Part shown: positions 41,690 through 51,301 of the stretch, in pieces
Numbering within the stretch: position 1 is the first letter of the stretch
How the letters are laid out: every line of letters begins with the position of its first letter
Assembly (NCBI RefSeq): GCF_000380485.1
Contig: NZ_AQYG01000051.1
Span: 457,531-521,530 of the forward strand
Length of the DNA: 64,000 nt
Source of the DNA: Jongsikchunia kroppenstedtii DSM 45133
GTDB taxonomy: Bacteria > Actinomycetota > Actinomycetes > Mycobacteriales > Mycobacteriaceae
Direction: 5' to 3'
Position numbers and translations under genes: made by a program
The notes under the pieces: model-generated
What the model saw: the letters and a program-made list of their open reading frames with translations, nothing else
The model's database searches: none
Told to the model about the DNA's origin: nothing

Positions 41690-43240
41690 ATGCTCGCGAA
41701 TCCGAATCGGTGGGTCGCCCTCGGCGTGCTCTGCCTGGCGGAACTGCTGGTGATGGTCGACAACACGATCGTCAACGTCGCGCTGCCGACCATCTCGCGC
41801 GATCTGTCCGCGAGCACCACGGGCCTGCAATGGGTGGTCGACGCGTACACCCTGGCCTTCGCCGGGCTGCTGCTCGCGGGCGGTTATGTCGGCGACCGGT
41901 ACGGTCGCCGACGGGCGCTGCTCGCCGGCATCGCCGCATTCGGCGCCGTGTCCGCGGTCGCCGCCAGCTCCACCTCGCTGGGCGAACTCATTGCGGCCCG
42001 CGCCGCGCTCGGCGTCTTCGCCTCGCTGGTGTTCCCGGCGACGCTGGCGTTGCTGACCAACCTGTTTGCCGACGCGAAGGAACGCGCCGCCGCGGTCGGC
42101 ATCTGGGGCGCCACCTCCGGCGTCGCCATCGCGATCGGGCCGGTGCTGGGCGGCGCACTGCTCGAACACTTCTCCTGGTCGTCGGTGTTCTGGGTCAACG
42201 TGCCGTTCGCCATCGTGGTGGTCGCGGCCGTACTGATCGCCGTGCCGGCCGACCGCGGCGGCCACGCCGCGCCGTTCGACGCCCTCGGGGTGCTGCTGTC
42301 GATCGCCGGAGTGTCGCTGCTGGTGTACACCGTGATCGAGGGACCGCACCGGGGCTGGTGGACCGCGTCGACCGTGCTCGGATTCATCGGAGCGGCAATT
42401 GTTCTCGCCGCTTTCGTGATGCGCGAGCTGCGCACCCCGCATCCCATTCTCGACGTCCGGCTGTTTACCAACCGGCTGTTCGCCACGTCGTCCGGAATGA
42501 TCGCGATCGCATTCTTCAGCCTCTTCGGCTTCATCTTCCTGATCACCCAGTACATGCAGGCCGTCAAGGGCTACGACCCGCTCGAGGCCGGTGTCCGCAC
42601 GCTGCCGTTCGCGATCGTGGTCGCGGTGGTGTCGCCGCTGGCAATCGTCGCGGCGCGGTGGATCGGTGCCGGCATCACCGTCGGAATCGGATCGGGCCTG
42701 ATGTCGATGGGATTCGCAGTGGCACTGACCGCGGACCGCGGTGCGTCCTACTGGGGACTGATTCTGCCCTCGATGTGCCTGATGGCCGCCGGGCTGGCCC
42801 TCATCCAGGGACCGGCGACCAGCATCATCATGGACTCGCTGGAGCCGCACCAGGCCGGTGCCGGGTCGGCCGTCAACGACACCACCCGGGAGATCGGCGG
42901 AACACTGGGTGTCGCGGTGCTCGGCTCGGTGCTGGCGTCGCTGTACGGCACCCAGGTCGACTCGCGACTGGCCGGGCTGGGCCTGCCCGCCGATGCGGAG
43001 CACGCCGCCCGCACCTCGGTGATGGCCGGAGTCGAGGTGGCACAGCGTGTTCCGGGTCAGGCGGGTACCTTCGTCCTGCATGCGGTGCAGGACTCGTTCG
43101 TCGACGGCCTGCACCGGGCACTCTGGGCGGCAATCATCGTCACCGCGATGGGCGTGCCGACGGCCTGGACGCTGCTGCGCACCCGTCGGCAACCGGCCGT
43201 CGAGGCCGCCGCCGGCGAGCGCGAACTCGTCGACGCCTGA
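41690..43240 (+). CDS. MFS multidrug efflux transporter, 14-TM (DHA2)
   Basis: 516 residues from the ATG at 41690, which has a GGAGG site. Fourteen helices are expected. Motifs include LMVDNTIVNVALPTI in the first helix, GGYVGDRYGRR (motif A) and the DHA2-specific GPVLGG. Closest in type to QacA/EmrB/LfrA-like proton-driven drug exporters. Substrate unknown; control by the divergent TetR is probable. Confidence 0.93.
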   Translation: MLANPNRWVALGVLCLAELLVMVDNTIVNVALPTISRDLSASTTGLQWVVDAYTLAFAGLLLAGGYVGDRYGRRRALLAGIAAFGAVSAVAASSTSLGELIAARAALGVFASLVFPATLALLTNLFADAKERAAAVGIWGATSGVAIAIGPVLGGALLEHFSWSSVFWVNVPFAIVVVAAVLIAVPADRGGHAAPFDALGVLLSIAGVSLLVYTVIEGPHRGWWTASTVLGFIGAAIVLAAFVMRELRTPHPILDVRLFTNRLFATSSGMIAIAFFSLFGFIFLITQYMQAVKGYDPLEAGVRTLPFAIVVAVVSPLAIVAARWIGAGITVGIGSGLMSMGFAVALTADRGASYWGLILPSMCLMAAGLALIQGPATSIIMDSLEPHQAGAGSAVNDTTREIGGTLGVAVLGSVLASLYGTQVDSRLAGLGLPADAEHAARTSVMAGVEVAQRVPGQAGTFVLHAVQDSFVDGLHRALWAAIIVTAMGVPTAWTLLRTRRQPAVEAAAGERELVDA

Positions 43241-43264
43241 CCATTCCCTGCGGATTCAAGTGCG

Positions 43265-45424
43265 TCAGGTCAGGATCACCAGCTCGCGCGTCGCGCGGGT
43301 CATCGCGACATATCGATCGGCAGCCCCGCTCACGCCGTCGCCGAAGTCGTCCGGCCGCACCAGCACCACCAGATCGAACTCCAATCCCTTCGCCAGCCGC
43401 GGCGTGAGCGACCGCACCCGCTCGGTCGACCCGAACTCCGGATCGCCGATGACACAGGCGATTCCGTCGCCGGGGCGGGCCAGGAACTCGTCGACGACAT
43501 CCCGCAGCTCGGCGACGACGCCGCGGCGCACCGGCACCCCGTTCGCGCGGATCGAGGTCGGCACGTTGGCGTCGGGGATCGCCGCGCGGATCACCGGTTC
43601 GGCGAATGCCATCACCTCTTCGGGCGTCCGGTAGTTGATGGAGAGGGTGGCCATCTCGACCTGTTCCAGCCCGATGCGCCGCAGCCGCTGCTCCCAGGAC
43701 TCCGACATGCCGTCGGTGGCCTGCGCGCGGTCGCCGACGATGGTGAAGCTCCGAGACGGGCAGCGCCGCAACAGCATCTGCCACTGCGCGTCGGTCAGCT
43801 CCTGCGCTTCGTCGACGACGATGTGGCCGAACGGTCCCGCCAGCTGATCCGGCTCCAGCGTGTCGATCGCGGCGCCGCCGTCGATCAGGATCTCCTGCAG
43901 ATCCCATTGCCGCAGCATCGGCATCAGCCCCTCGCCGTCGTCGAACTCGTTCGCCGCCAACAGATCAGCCGTGACGTCGGCCCGTCGTCGCGCTTCCGCG
44001 GCCAGCTCCGTCTCCCGGCGATGCTGCCGGCGGACCGATTCCGGATCACCGATGCGCTGCCGGGCGGCATCGAGCAGCGGCACGTCCTCGACGGTCCACG
44101 CCGTCGGCTCGTCGCGCTGAAGCGCGCGAACGTCGTCGGGGCTCAGCCATGGCGCGCACTTGCGGAGGTACGCCGGCACCGAGAAGAGGTCGCCGACGAC
44201 GTCCGCGGCCTCGAGCAGCGGCCACGCCTTGCCGAACACCGCGGCGAGTTCGTCGTTGCGCCGCAACGCCTGCCGGACCTGCTCGGCCGACGCCTCGCCG
44301 TCATGCTTGTCGACCAGAATCGACAACAGCTCGTCCCAGACGACCGCCCGCGACTCGTTGTGCGACATCCCGGGTTCGGCCGCCTCGAAGGCGATCGCCC
44401 AGTCAGCCGGGGTGAGTTCGACATCGGCCCAGTCGCTTTCGACGATCAGCGCCGTGGTCGGCGGTTCCTCGTAGAAGCGCACCGCGGGCTCGATCGCGGC
44501 CAGCAGCCGGGCGTCCGCCTTCAACCGGGCCACCGACAGATCGCGCTCGACGCCGGCGGCCGCCCCCTCGGCGACCAGCTCGCGCAGCGTGCAGGTGCGC
44601 ACCCCCTCCTCCCCCAGGCTCGGCAGCACGTCGGCCACATATGCCAGGTACGGGCGATGCGGCCCGACCACCAGCACCCCGCCGCGCCGATCCGACAGCC
44701 GCGGATCGCGGTAACGCAGGTAGGCGGCGCGGTGCAGCGCGACCACCGTCTTGCCGGTGCCGGGACCGCCGTCGACGACCAGCGCGCCGCAGGAGTCCGC
44801 GCGGATGATCGCGTCCTGATCGGCGGCGATGGTGCCGAGCACGTCCCGCATACGCGGCGACCGATCGGCGCCGAGGCTGGCGATGAAGGCCGACTGATCG
44901 TCCAGCGCGGCGGCGTCGCCGACCGAATCGTCGCCGAGCGCGAAGGACTCGTCCCAGTAGTCGGTGATACGCCCGGCGGTCCACCGATAACGCCGTCGGC
45001 TGGTCAGCCCCATCGGGTCGCCCAGGGTGGCGCCGAAGAACGGCTCGGCCGCCGGGGAACGCCAGTCCAGCAGCAGTGGCTCGCCATCGGCATCGGTCAG
45101 CCCGAGCCGGCCGATGTAGGCCACCGAGCCGGTCGCCGAGTCGACCATCCGGCCCAGGCACAGATCGATGCCGTACCGCTGCAGTGTCCGCAATCGCGAC
45201 GTCAGCCGATGCACCTCCATGTCCCGGTCCATCGCGGCCTGTCCGGTCCCGCCGGGCGCCTTTCGCTCGTCATCCAGTCGGGCGGTCAGTTCGGCGATTG
45301 ACCGGTTGAGGCTGGTCGAGATCGCCGCGAAGCGCCGCTCATCGGCGGCGATCAACTCCGGTGTGGATTTCGCGGCCAATCGGGCGGGTAGATCAAAACA
45401 GCTGTCAGGCAATGGGTTCGCCAA
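43265..45424 (-). CDS. helR: HelR/HelD-type RNA polymerase-recycling ATPase
   Basis: SF1-like ATPase that removes stalled RNA polymerase; the actinobacterial HelR branch displaces rifamycins from polymerase. From the TTG at 45424, which has GGGGAGGA at good spacing, it has 719 residues; GTG 45481 or ATG 45469 would overlap or abut the upstream palindrome. The N-terminal segment FDLPARLAAKS...LIAADERRFAAI fits HelR. Walker A is GGPGTGKT (219-226). Later motifs are VVDEAQELTDAQW, IVGDRAQATDG and YVAMTRATREL. An almost exact rifamycin-associated element lies about 60 bases upstream, supporting HelR rather than a generic UvrD-like helicase. Confidence 0.88.
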   Translation of the reverse strand: MANPLPDSCFDLPARLAAKSTPELIAADERRFAAISTSLNRSIAELTARLDDERKAPGGTGQAAMDRDMEVHRLTSRLRTLQRYGIDLCLGRMVDSATGSVAYIGRLGLTDADGEPLLLDWRSPAAEPFFGATLGDPMGLTSRRRYRWTAGRITDYWDESFALGDDSVGDAAALDDQSAFIASLGADRSPRMRDVLGTIAADQDAIIRADSCGALVVDGGPGTGKTVVALHRAAYLRYRDPRLSDRRGGVLVVGPHRPYLAYVADVLPSLGEEGVRTCTLRELVAEGAAAGVERDLSVARLKADARLLAAIEPAVRFYEEPPTTALIVESDWADVELTPADWAIAFEAAEPGMSHNESRAVVWDELLSILVDKHDGEASAEQVRQALRRNDELAAVFGKAWPLLEAADVVGDLFSVPAYLRKCAPWLSPDDVRALQRDEPTAWTVEDVPLLDAARQRIGDPESVRRQHRRETELAAEARRRADVTADLLAANEFDDGEGLMPMLRQWDLQEILIDGGAAIDTLEPDQLAGPFGHIVVDEAQELTDAQWQMLLRRCPSRSFTIVGDRAQATDGMSESWEQRLRRIGLEQVEMATLSINYRTPEEVMAFAEPVIRAAIPDANVPTSIRANGVPVRRGVVAELRDVVDEFLARPGDGIACVIGDPEFGSTERVRSLTPRLAKGLEFDLVVLVRPDDFGDGVSGAADRYVAMTRATRELVILT

Positions 45425-45484
45425 GAAATCAGTCCTCCCCGAGGCCGCAGTTCGACCTCGGCGGGCCATTCTGCCCGCCACCCC

Positions 45485-45503
45485 GGGTCTTGCGGCAAGC
45501 CCC
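45485..45503 (-). promoter_or_regulatory. Rifamycin-associated element (RAE) upstream of helR
   Basis: GGGTCTTGCGGCAAGCCCC, inside a larger near-palindrome 45481-45507 flanked by CCCCGGG/CCCGGGG. The core CTTGCGGCAAG matches the published RAE motif found upstream of rifamycin-inducible genes in actinobacteria. A TATA-like stretch lies next to it at 45511-45516. Confidence 0.82.
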
Positions 45504-45583
45504 GGGGTCCGCTATATCTTGAAAGTGGAAGGGGTTGTTCTACCCCGATCTCCAATGACCCAAAGCGATCTCCGGTTCTCGAA

Positions 45584-46183
45584 CTAGGCCCGGGTCAGGC
45601 TGACGAACGAGTCGATGAGCGCGTCGAGGTTCTCGCGCGAGCGCGTCTGGTTGGGATCGCAGACGTGCTGGAGGATCAGGCCATCGATTCCGGCGAGGAT
45701 GATGCGCGCCAGTTGACCGAAGGGCACGCGGCAGGTTTCGCCGGCGTTGTTCGCGGCGAGCTGGCACCATTCGGCGATGACATTGGCGTAACGCTCGTAC
45801 TGCCAGCGGGCGAGTTCCTCCTGCCCGGCAGCGCGGAGCGAGTAGACCGTCAACTCGTACTGCATGAGCTGGTCACCCCAGTGCTGCTCGTCGACGAGCT
45901 GGGTCCAGAAACTGGTGAGCGCGGTGCGGATGGCGTGTTCGAGTCCATGTTCCGCGTCCGCAAGAGCCCGTAGGACCTCTGCGATCTCATCGACCACATC
46001 CTCGATGACGGCCCGCAGCAAGAGCTCCTTGCCGGGGAAGACGTACTGCAGAGTGCCGAGCGGTACACCCGCCTCAGTCGCGACGGCTCGCAGCGATGTC
46101 TTAGCCACCCCCGTCCGAGCCAGCACGCTTCGGGCCGCTCTGATGAGTTGCCCGCGGCGCACGGCGGCTTCCACGTAGGCCAT
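45584..46183 (-). CDS. TetR-family regulator divergent from amine oxidase
   Basis: 199 residues from the ATG at 46183, with AAAGGAAG just upstream. The helix-turn-helix contains LRAVATEAGVPLGTLQYVF, and the C-terminal domain resembles BetI-like TetR proteins. The longer upstream frame crosses the intergenic region and is not coding. Two copies of CAGTC-N4-GACTG lie in the 124-base gap to the amine oxidase, one abutting this gene's ribosome site, so autoregulation and control of the oxidase are likely. Confidence 0.88.
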   Translation of the reverse strand: MAYVEAAVRRGQLIRAARSVLARTGVAKTSLRAVATEAGVPLGTLQYVFPGKELLLRAVIEDVVDEIAEVLRALADAEHGLEHAIRTALTSFWTQLVDEQHWGDQLMQYELTVYSLRAAGQEELARWQYERYANVIAEWCQLAANNAGETCRVPFGQLARIILAGIDGLILQHVCDPNQTRSRENLDALIDSFVSLTRA

Positions 46184-46192
46184 CGAACTTCC

Positions 46193-46212
46193 TTTCAGTC
46201 GCTTGACTGAAA
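46193..46212. promoter_or_regulatory. TetR operator copy 1
   Basis: TTTCAGTC-GCTT-GACTGAAA, perfect 8-base arms, 10 bases upstream of the TetR start and partly over its ribosome site. Confidence 0.75.
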
Positions 46213-46262
46213 TTTTGCCATAAGCATTGACGAATACCGTGCTGGCACGCACACTGGGGCTC

Positions 46263-46278
46263 TCAGTCATACGACTGA
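46263..46278. promoter_or_regulatory. TetR operator copy 2
   Basis: TCAGTC-ATAC-GACTGA, 30 bases upstream of the amine oxidase start. Same half-site and spacing as copy 1, so both are probably bound by the same TetR dimer. Confidence 0.75.
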
Positions 46279-46307
46279 CTTTCTCGCAAAATTCGAAGGA
46301 CCAGCGA

Positions 46308-47655
46308 ATGAACGACGTCATCATCATCGGAGCCGGCCTCGCCGGTCTCAGCGCAGCACGCACCCTGGTGGACGCCGGCCGGACAGTCACTGTGCTGGAG
46401 GCACGAGATCGCGTCGGTGGACGCACCCAGGGCGGCGTCATCGAGGGCGCGCCGGTCGAACTCGGCGGGACCTGGCTGGGCGAGGGACACACCGAGATGT
46501 ATGCCCTCGTGCAGAGGCTCGGGCTGGCAACCTTCCCCACGTGGAACGACGCAGGCAAGCTGCTGCTCGACCTCGCAGGCAAACAATCGCGACTGGGCAG
46601 CCAGAAGGGCGCCACCCCCAAGCTCAACCCGATCGCCCTGGTCGACCTGGTGCAGGGACTCGCACGTTACGAGAAGCTCGCCCGCACAGTCGATCCCGCG
46701 ACCCCCTGGACCCATCCCAAAGCTGCCGAACTCGACGGTCAGACATTCGAATCCTGGATCCGCCGCAACCTGAAGACCGCCACGGGCCGTTCGTATTTCC
46801 GGGTGCTCGCCGAGGCCCTCTACTCGGCCGACTCCGCCGACCTGTCCCTCCTGCACACGCTCTTCTACACCGTGAGCAACGGCGACCTGGAGACGCTCGT
46901 CTCTACCGACAAGGGTGCCCAGAAGGATCGGGTGGTCGGCGGTTCGGTCCGCGTGTCGGAGCGCCTCGCCGACGGGCTCGACGTCCGCGTCAACAGTCCA
47001 GTCGCATCGGTTGCGCAGGACGCGGACCACGTCACGATCACCACGCGGACCGGCGAGGCGTTCGTCGGCAGCCGGGTCATCGTCGCGGTCCCGCCCGCGC
47101 TGGCCGGACGCCTCCACTACGAACCGATCCTGCCCGCCTGGCGCGACCAGCTCACGCAGAAAATGCCCGCCGGCACCGTCATCAAGTGCTTCGCCGCGTA
47201 CCCGAAGCCATTCTGGCGCGACAGTGGTCTCAACGGCCAAGCCATCTCCGACCGCGGGCCCGTCAAAGTCACCTTCGACGTCTCGCCGCCCGGGGGCGGA
47301 GGTCGGCCTACTGCTCGGCTTCGTCGAGGGCGGAGAGGCGCGGCGATGGCAGCGGCTGGCCGGCGAGCCCCGGCGGCGTCAGGTTCTCGACTGTTTCGCA
47401 CGCTACTTCGGACCCGAGGCCGCCCATCCCACCAGCTACCTGGAAAAGGATTGGAGCGCCGAAGAATTCACCCGCGGCTGCTACGGCGCCCACTTCGCTC
47501 CCGGCGTCTGGACCAGCTATGGCGACATCCTGCGCGAACCCATCGGCCGCATCCACTGGGCCGGCGCCGAATATGCCATCGAATGGAGCGGCTACATGGA
47601 AGGCGCAGTCCGGTCCGGCCGTGCGACCGCAGCCGAAGTGCTGGCGGCCCCGTGA
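46308..47655 (+). pseudogene. Flavin monoamine oxidase, frameshifted
   Basis: FAD-dependent amine oxidase family. The ATG at 46308 follows an AAGGA site; the N-terminus has the FAD motif IIIGAGLAGLSAAR and the GG doublet VGGRTQGG. The frame is good to about codon 328 (FDVSPPG), then must shift by one base at a run of five G's (47292-47296). In the other frame it continues through LLLGFVEGGEARRW, then SYLEKDWSAEEFTRGC and the C-terminal FAD-contact IHWAGAEYAIEWSGYMEGAVRSG. One G fewer would restore about 448 residues. It may be a true frameshift or a sequencing error. It is probably controlled by the divergent TetR. Confidence 0.85.
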
Positions 47656-47746
47656 AACGAGTGGGTTAATGGTCTGAAACATCGGGTGCCCCACGGTCCA
47701 CGGCGCGCTTGACTCGGAGGAGTACTTCGCTGCCGAAGGGGTCGCC

Positions 47747-48805
47747 GTGAAGCATTTGTCAGCACCGCCGCTCGATCGCCCGCGTACCGTGCCCGATCCG
47801 CCGCCGGTCCGCATCGCGTACCGCACGATCCACGGATACCGCCGGGCATTCCGCACGGCCGGCTCCGGTCCGCCGCTGCTGCTGATCCATGGCATCGGCG
47901 ACAACTCGTCGGCGTGGGAGCCCGTCATCTCGCTGCTCGGCCGCCGGTACACCGTGATCGCCCCGGACCTGTTGGGCCACGGGCTCTCCGACAAGCCGCG
48001 CGCCGATTACTCCGTCGCCGCCTTCGCCAACGGGATGCGAGATCTGTTGCAGGTCTTGGGAATCGATCGGGTGACGATCATCGGTCATTCGCTGGGCGGC
48101 GGCGTGGCGATGCAGTTCTGCTATCAGTTCCCGCAACAGATCGAGCGGCTGGTACTGGTCGCCGCGGGCGGCGTGGCCCGCGACGTCAATCCGATGCTGC
48201 GCCTCGCATCCCTGCCGGCGATCAATCAAAGCCTGATCGCGCTGCGGATTCCGGGGGCCATCTCCGCGGTGCGGGCGGCCGGCCGCATCGGTTCTCGATT
48301 GCCCGCCGGACCGCTGCCGCCGGCACTGGCACCGCAGCGGCTGCTCATCGATCACGTCGACCTGTCGCGGGTGCTGTCCGAGCTGGCCGATCCGACCGCG
48401 CATGCCGCGTTCACCCGCACCCTGCGCGCCGTGGTCGACTGGCGCGGGCAGGCGATCACCATGCTCGACCGGGCCTACCTCACGCAACGGCTGCCAGTGC
48501 TCATCGTGTGGGGCGACGCCGACTCGGTGATCCCCTACGAGCACGCGCTACTGGCGCATTCCGCCATCCCGCATTCCCGGCTGGAGACCTTCCACGGCAG
48601 CGGGCATTTCCCGTACCGCGACGAACCCGCCCGCTTCGCGGAGCTGGTGCACAACTTCATCGCCCGCACGGTGCCCGTGCGGTTCGATCCGGAGCACTGG
48701 CGCGCGATGCTCACCGACGGCGCCCATCCGGAGGATCTGGATACCAGTAGCGTCGACACGGAGGCGCTGTGGGCGGCCCTGCACTCGGAATCCAACGCGA
48801 CATAG
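47747..48805 (+). CDS. Alpha/beta-fold hydrolase
   Basis: 352 residues from a GTG at 47747 with an AAGGGG site. The oxyanion region is LLLIHGIGDNSSAW. The nucleophile elbow is GHSLGGG near residue 120. A late aspartate lies in WGDADSVIP and the histidine in GSGHFPYRDEP. The last 50 residues extend beyond the usual fold and are acidic. It fits an esterase, lipase or C-C hydrolase; substrate unknown. It converges on rplQ, separated by a strong terminator. Confidence 0.9.
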   Translation: MKHLSAPPLDRPRTVPDPPPVRIAYRTIHGYRRAFRTAGSGPPLLLIHGIGDNSSAWEPVISLLGRRYTVIAPDLLGHGLSDKPRADYSVAAFANGMRDLLQVLGIDRVTIIGHSLGGGVAMQFCYQFPQQIERLVLVAAGGVARDVNPMLRLASLPAINQSLIALRIPGAISAVRAAGRIGSRLPAGPLPPALAPQRLLIDHVDLSRVLSELADPTAHAAFTRTLRAVVDWRGQAITMLDRAYLTQRLPVLIVWGDADSVIPYEHALLAHSAIPHSRLETFHGSGHFPYRDEPARFAELVHNFIARTVPVRFDPEHWRAMLTDGAHPEDLDTSSVDTEALWAALHSESNAT

Positions 48806-48825
48806 CGCGAGCGGCTCGCCCAAAA

Positions 48826-48865
48826 AGTCAGTGCCCCGGATCCGTAGGGATCCGGGGCACTGACT
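48826..48865 (-). terminator. Intrinsic terminator of the rplQ operon
   Basis: Perfect 18-base inverted repeat AGTCAGTGCCCCGGATCC / GGATCCGGGGCACTGACT with a four-base loop. On the minus strand it is followed by TTTTTG, and it lies 22 bases past the rplQ stop. It marks where truA would normally follow. Confidence 0.93.
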
Positions 48866-48886
48866 GGAGTTGTCTAGGACGACGAC

Positions 48887-49468
48887 TTACTTGTCGCCCT
48901 TGTCGTCCTCTTTGTCCTCGTCCACCAGCTCGGTGGCCGCGGCAGCGCTCGACTCGTCGGTGACCGCCTCGGCGACCTCGTCGGCGTTCTCGACCGCCGC
49001 ATCCGACGCCTCAGCCTCGACCTCGGCGACGACGTTCTCGTCGGCGGCCTCGGCGGCCTGCTTCTTCGAAGCGGCGGCGCGGGTGGCGCGGTTGGCTTCA
49101 GCCGACGCGGTGCCACCGCGGACCAGCTCGATCACGGCCATCGGGGCGTTGTCGCCCTTGCGCGGCAGCGTCTTGATGATCCGGGTGTAGCCGCCGTCGC
49201 GATCGGCGAACGACGGGCCGATCTCGGCGAACAGCTTGTGGACGATGTCCTTGTCGCGGATCACCTTCATCACCTGACGACGGTGCGCCAGATCGCCGGC
49301 CTTGGCGTGGGTGATGAGCTTCTCGGCGTACGGCCGCAGCAGCTTCGCCTTCGCTTCGGTGGTGGTGATACGGCCGTGCTCGAACAGCGACGTGGCCTGG
49401 TTGGCCAGGATCGCCTTCTGGTGCGAGGCCGACCCGCCGAGGCGGGCCCCCTTAGTGGGTCGTGGCAT
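48887..49468 (-). CDS. rplQ: 50S ribosomal protein L17
   Basis: 193 residues. The first 120 are the conserved L17 fold ([19 protein letters not shown] at the start, [23 protein letters not shown] at its end). The remaining 70 are an acidic Ala/Glu/Asp-rich tail ending KEDDKGDK, as in other Mycobacteriales. It is the last gene before the strong terminator. Confidence 0.97.
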   Translation of the reverse strand: MPRPTKGARLGGSASHQKAILANQATSLFEHGRITTTEAKAKLLRPYAEKLITHAKAGDLAHRRQVMKVIRDKDIVHKLFAEIGPSFADRDGGYTRIIKTLPRKGDNAPMAVIELVRGGTASAEANRATRAAASKKQAAEAADENVVAEVEAEASDAAVENADEVAEAVTDESSAAAATELVDEDKEDDKGDK

Positions 49469-49528
49469 TTCTCTGTCTCCCTAGCAATTTCACGTCTCCC
49501 GACGTGAATGATGTTTTCTGTCAGCTCG

Positions 49529-50584
49529 TCAGAGCTGTTCGGTCTCTGCGTAATCCTCGCCGTCACCGGCGTCGGAGAAGGAAGCGTCGTCGGTCCAGGT
49601 GCCGGTCGCGACGTCATAGCCGGCGACCTGCGACGGATCGAAGCTGGCCGGGCTGTCCTTGAGGGCCAGGCCCAGCGAGTGCAGCTTGACCTTGACCTCG
49701 TCGATCGACTTCTGCCCGAAGTTGCGGATGTCCAGCAGGTCCGACTCGGTACGAGCGACCAGCTCGCCGACCGTATGCACACCCTCGCGCTTGAGGCAGT
49801 TGTACGACCGGACGGTGAGCTCCAGGTCCTCGATCGGCAGGCTGAACGAGGCGATGTGATCGGCCTCGGCCGGCGACGGGCCGATCTCGATGCCCTCCGC
49901 CTCGACGTTCAGCTCACGGGCCAGACCGAACAGCTCGACCAGGGTCTTGCCGGCCGAGGCCAGCGCGTCCCGTGCGGTGATCGAGTTCTTGGTCTCCACG
50001 TCGAGCACCAGACGATCGAAGTCGGTGCGCTGCTCGACGCGGGTGGCCTCCACCTTGTAGGTGACCTTGAGGACCGGCGAGTAGATCGAGTCGACCGGGA
50101 TCCGGCCGATCTCGGCACCACTGGCCTTGTTCTGGACTGCCGGAACGTAGCCGCGGCCGCGCTCCACAACCAGCTCGATTTCCAGCTTGCCCTTGTCATT
50201 CAGGGTGGCGATGTGCAGATCCGGGTTGTGCACGGTGACACCGGCCGGCGGCACGATGTCGCCCGCGGTGACCGCTCCCGGACCCTGCTTGCGCACGTAC
50301 ATGGTCACCGGCTCGTCCTCCTCGGACGAGACGACCAGGCCCTTGAGATTCAGGATGATGTCGGTGACGTCTTCCTTCACTCCCGGGACGGTGGTGAACT
50401 CATGCAGCACACCGTCGATGCGGATGCTGGTGACCGCCGCGCCCGGAATGGACGACAGCAGCGTGCGCCGCAACGAGTTGCCCAGGGTGTAACCGAATCC
50501 CGGCTCCAACGGCTCGATGACGAACTTGGAGCGGTTCTCCGCCAACACCTCTTCGGACAGGGTGGGTCGCTGTGAAATCAGCAT
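49529..50584 (-). CDS. rpoA: RNA polymerase alpha subunit
   Basis: 351 residues. The N-terminal assembly domain has [25 protein letters not shown]. The C-terminal domain, which contacts UP-elements and activators, has [19 protein letters not shown] and [13 protein letters not shown]. An acidic tail closes the protein. It lies between rpsD and rplQ as in nearly all bacteria. Confidence 0.98.
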   Translation of the reverse strand: MLISQRPTLSEEVLAENRSKFVIEPLEPGFGYTLGNSLRRTLLSSIPGAAVTSIRIDGVLHEFTTVPGVKEDVTDIILNLKGLVVSSEEDEPVTMYVRKQGPGAVTAGDIVPPAGVTVHNPDLHIATLNDKGKLEIELVVERGRGYVPAVQNKASGAEIGRIPVDSIYSPVLKVTYKVEATRVEQRTDFDRLVLDVETKNSITARDALASAGKTLVELFGLARELNVEAEGIEIGPSPAEADHIASFSLPIEDLELTVRSYNCLKREGVHTVGELVARTESDLLDIRNFGQKSIDEVKVKLHSLGLALKDSPASFDPSQVAGYDVATGTWTDDASFSDAGDGEDYAETEQL

Positions 50585-50670
50585 GTGCTTTTCTTCTCCT
50601 TTGGCCGACCGCTATTTGACGGCCTCGAGGGTGGACCAACCGGCTTATGCCGCTTGGCTTCTCAGATGGA

Positions 50671-51276
50671 TTACTTGCTGTAGTACTCGACGATGAGCTG
50701 TTCGGAGAGCGGAACGTCGATCTGCGCGCGCTCGGGCAGGCTGTGCACGAGGATGCGCAGGGTCGACGGAACCACCTGCAGCCAGGCCGGCACCACCCGA
50801 TCGCCCTGGATCTCCCGGGCGATCTGGAACGGAACGGTCTGGAGCGACTTCGGCCGAACGTCGATGATGTCGTACTGCGACACGCGGTAGCTGGGCACGT
50901 CCACCTTCACACCGTTGACGGTGAAGTGGCCGTGGCTGACCATCTGCCGCGACTGACGACGGGTACGGGCCAGGCCGGCGCGGTACACGACGTTGTCCAG
51001 ACGGGTCTCGAGCAGCTTCAGCAGCTCGTCACCGGTCTTGCCGGAACGACGGTTGGCCTCTTCGTAGTAGCGAGCGAACTGCTTTTCCATGACGCCGTAG
51101 GTGAAGCGAGCCTTCTGCTTCTCCTGCAGCTGGAGCAGGTATTCGCTCTCCTTGATCCGGGCACGGCCGTGCTGGCCGGGCGGGTACGGACGACGCTCGA
51201 ACGCCTGGTCTCCGCCGATGAGATCGACGCGCAGACGACGCGACTTACGGGTAGCAGGTCCGGTATAGCGAGCCAT
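50671..51276 (-). CDS. rpsD: 30S ribosomal protein S4
   Basis: 201 residues. The S4 RNA-binding domain is seen in RLDNVVYRAGLARTRRQSRQMVSHGHFTVNG. The N-terminus (RLRVDLIGG) lacks the zinc-binding cysteines of the C+ form, so this is the C-minus type. S4 nucleates 30S assembly and in many bacteria represses its own operon by binding the leader. Confidence 0.98.
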   Translation of the reverse strand: MARYTGPATRKSRRLRVDLIGGDQAFERRPYPPGQHGRARIKESEYLLQLQEKQKARFTYGVMEKQFARYYEEANRRSGKTGDELLKLLETRLDNVVYRAGLARTRRQSRQMVSHGHFTVNGVKVDVPSYRVSQYDIIDVRPKSLQTVPFQIAREIQGDRVVPAWLQVVPSTLRILVHSLPERAQIDVPLSEQLIVEYYSK

Positions 51277-51301
51277 AGTTAGTTACCTCTTCCTTTCCTG
51301 C

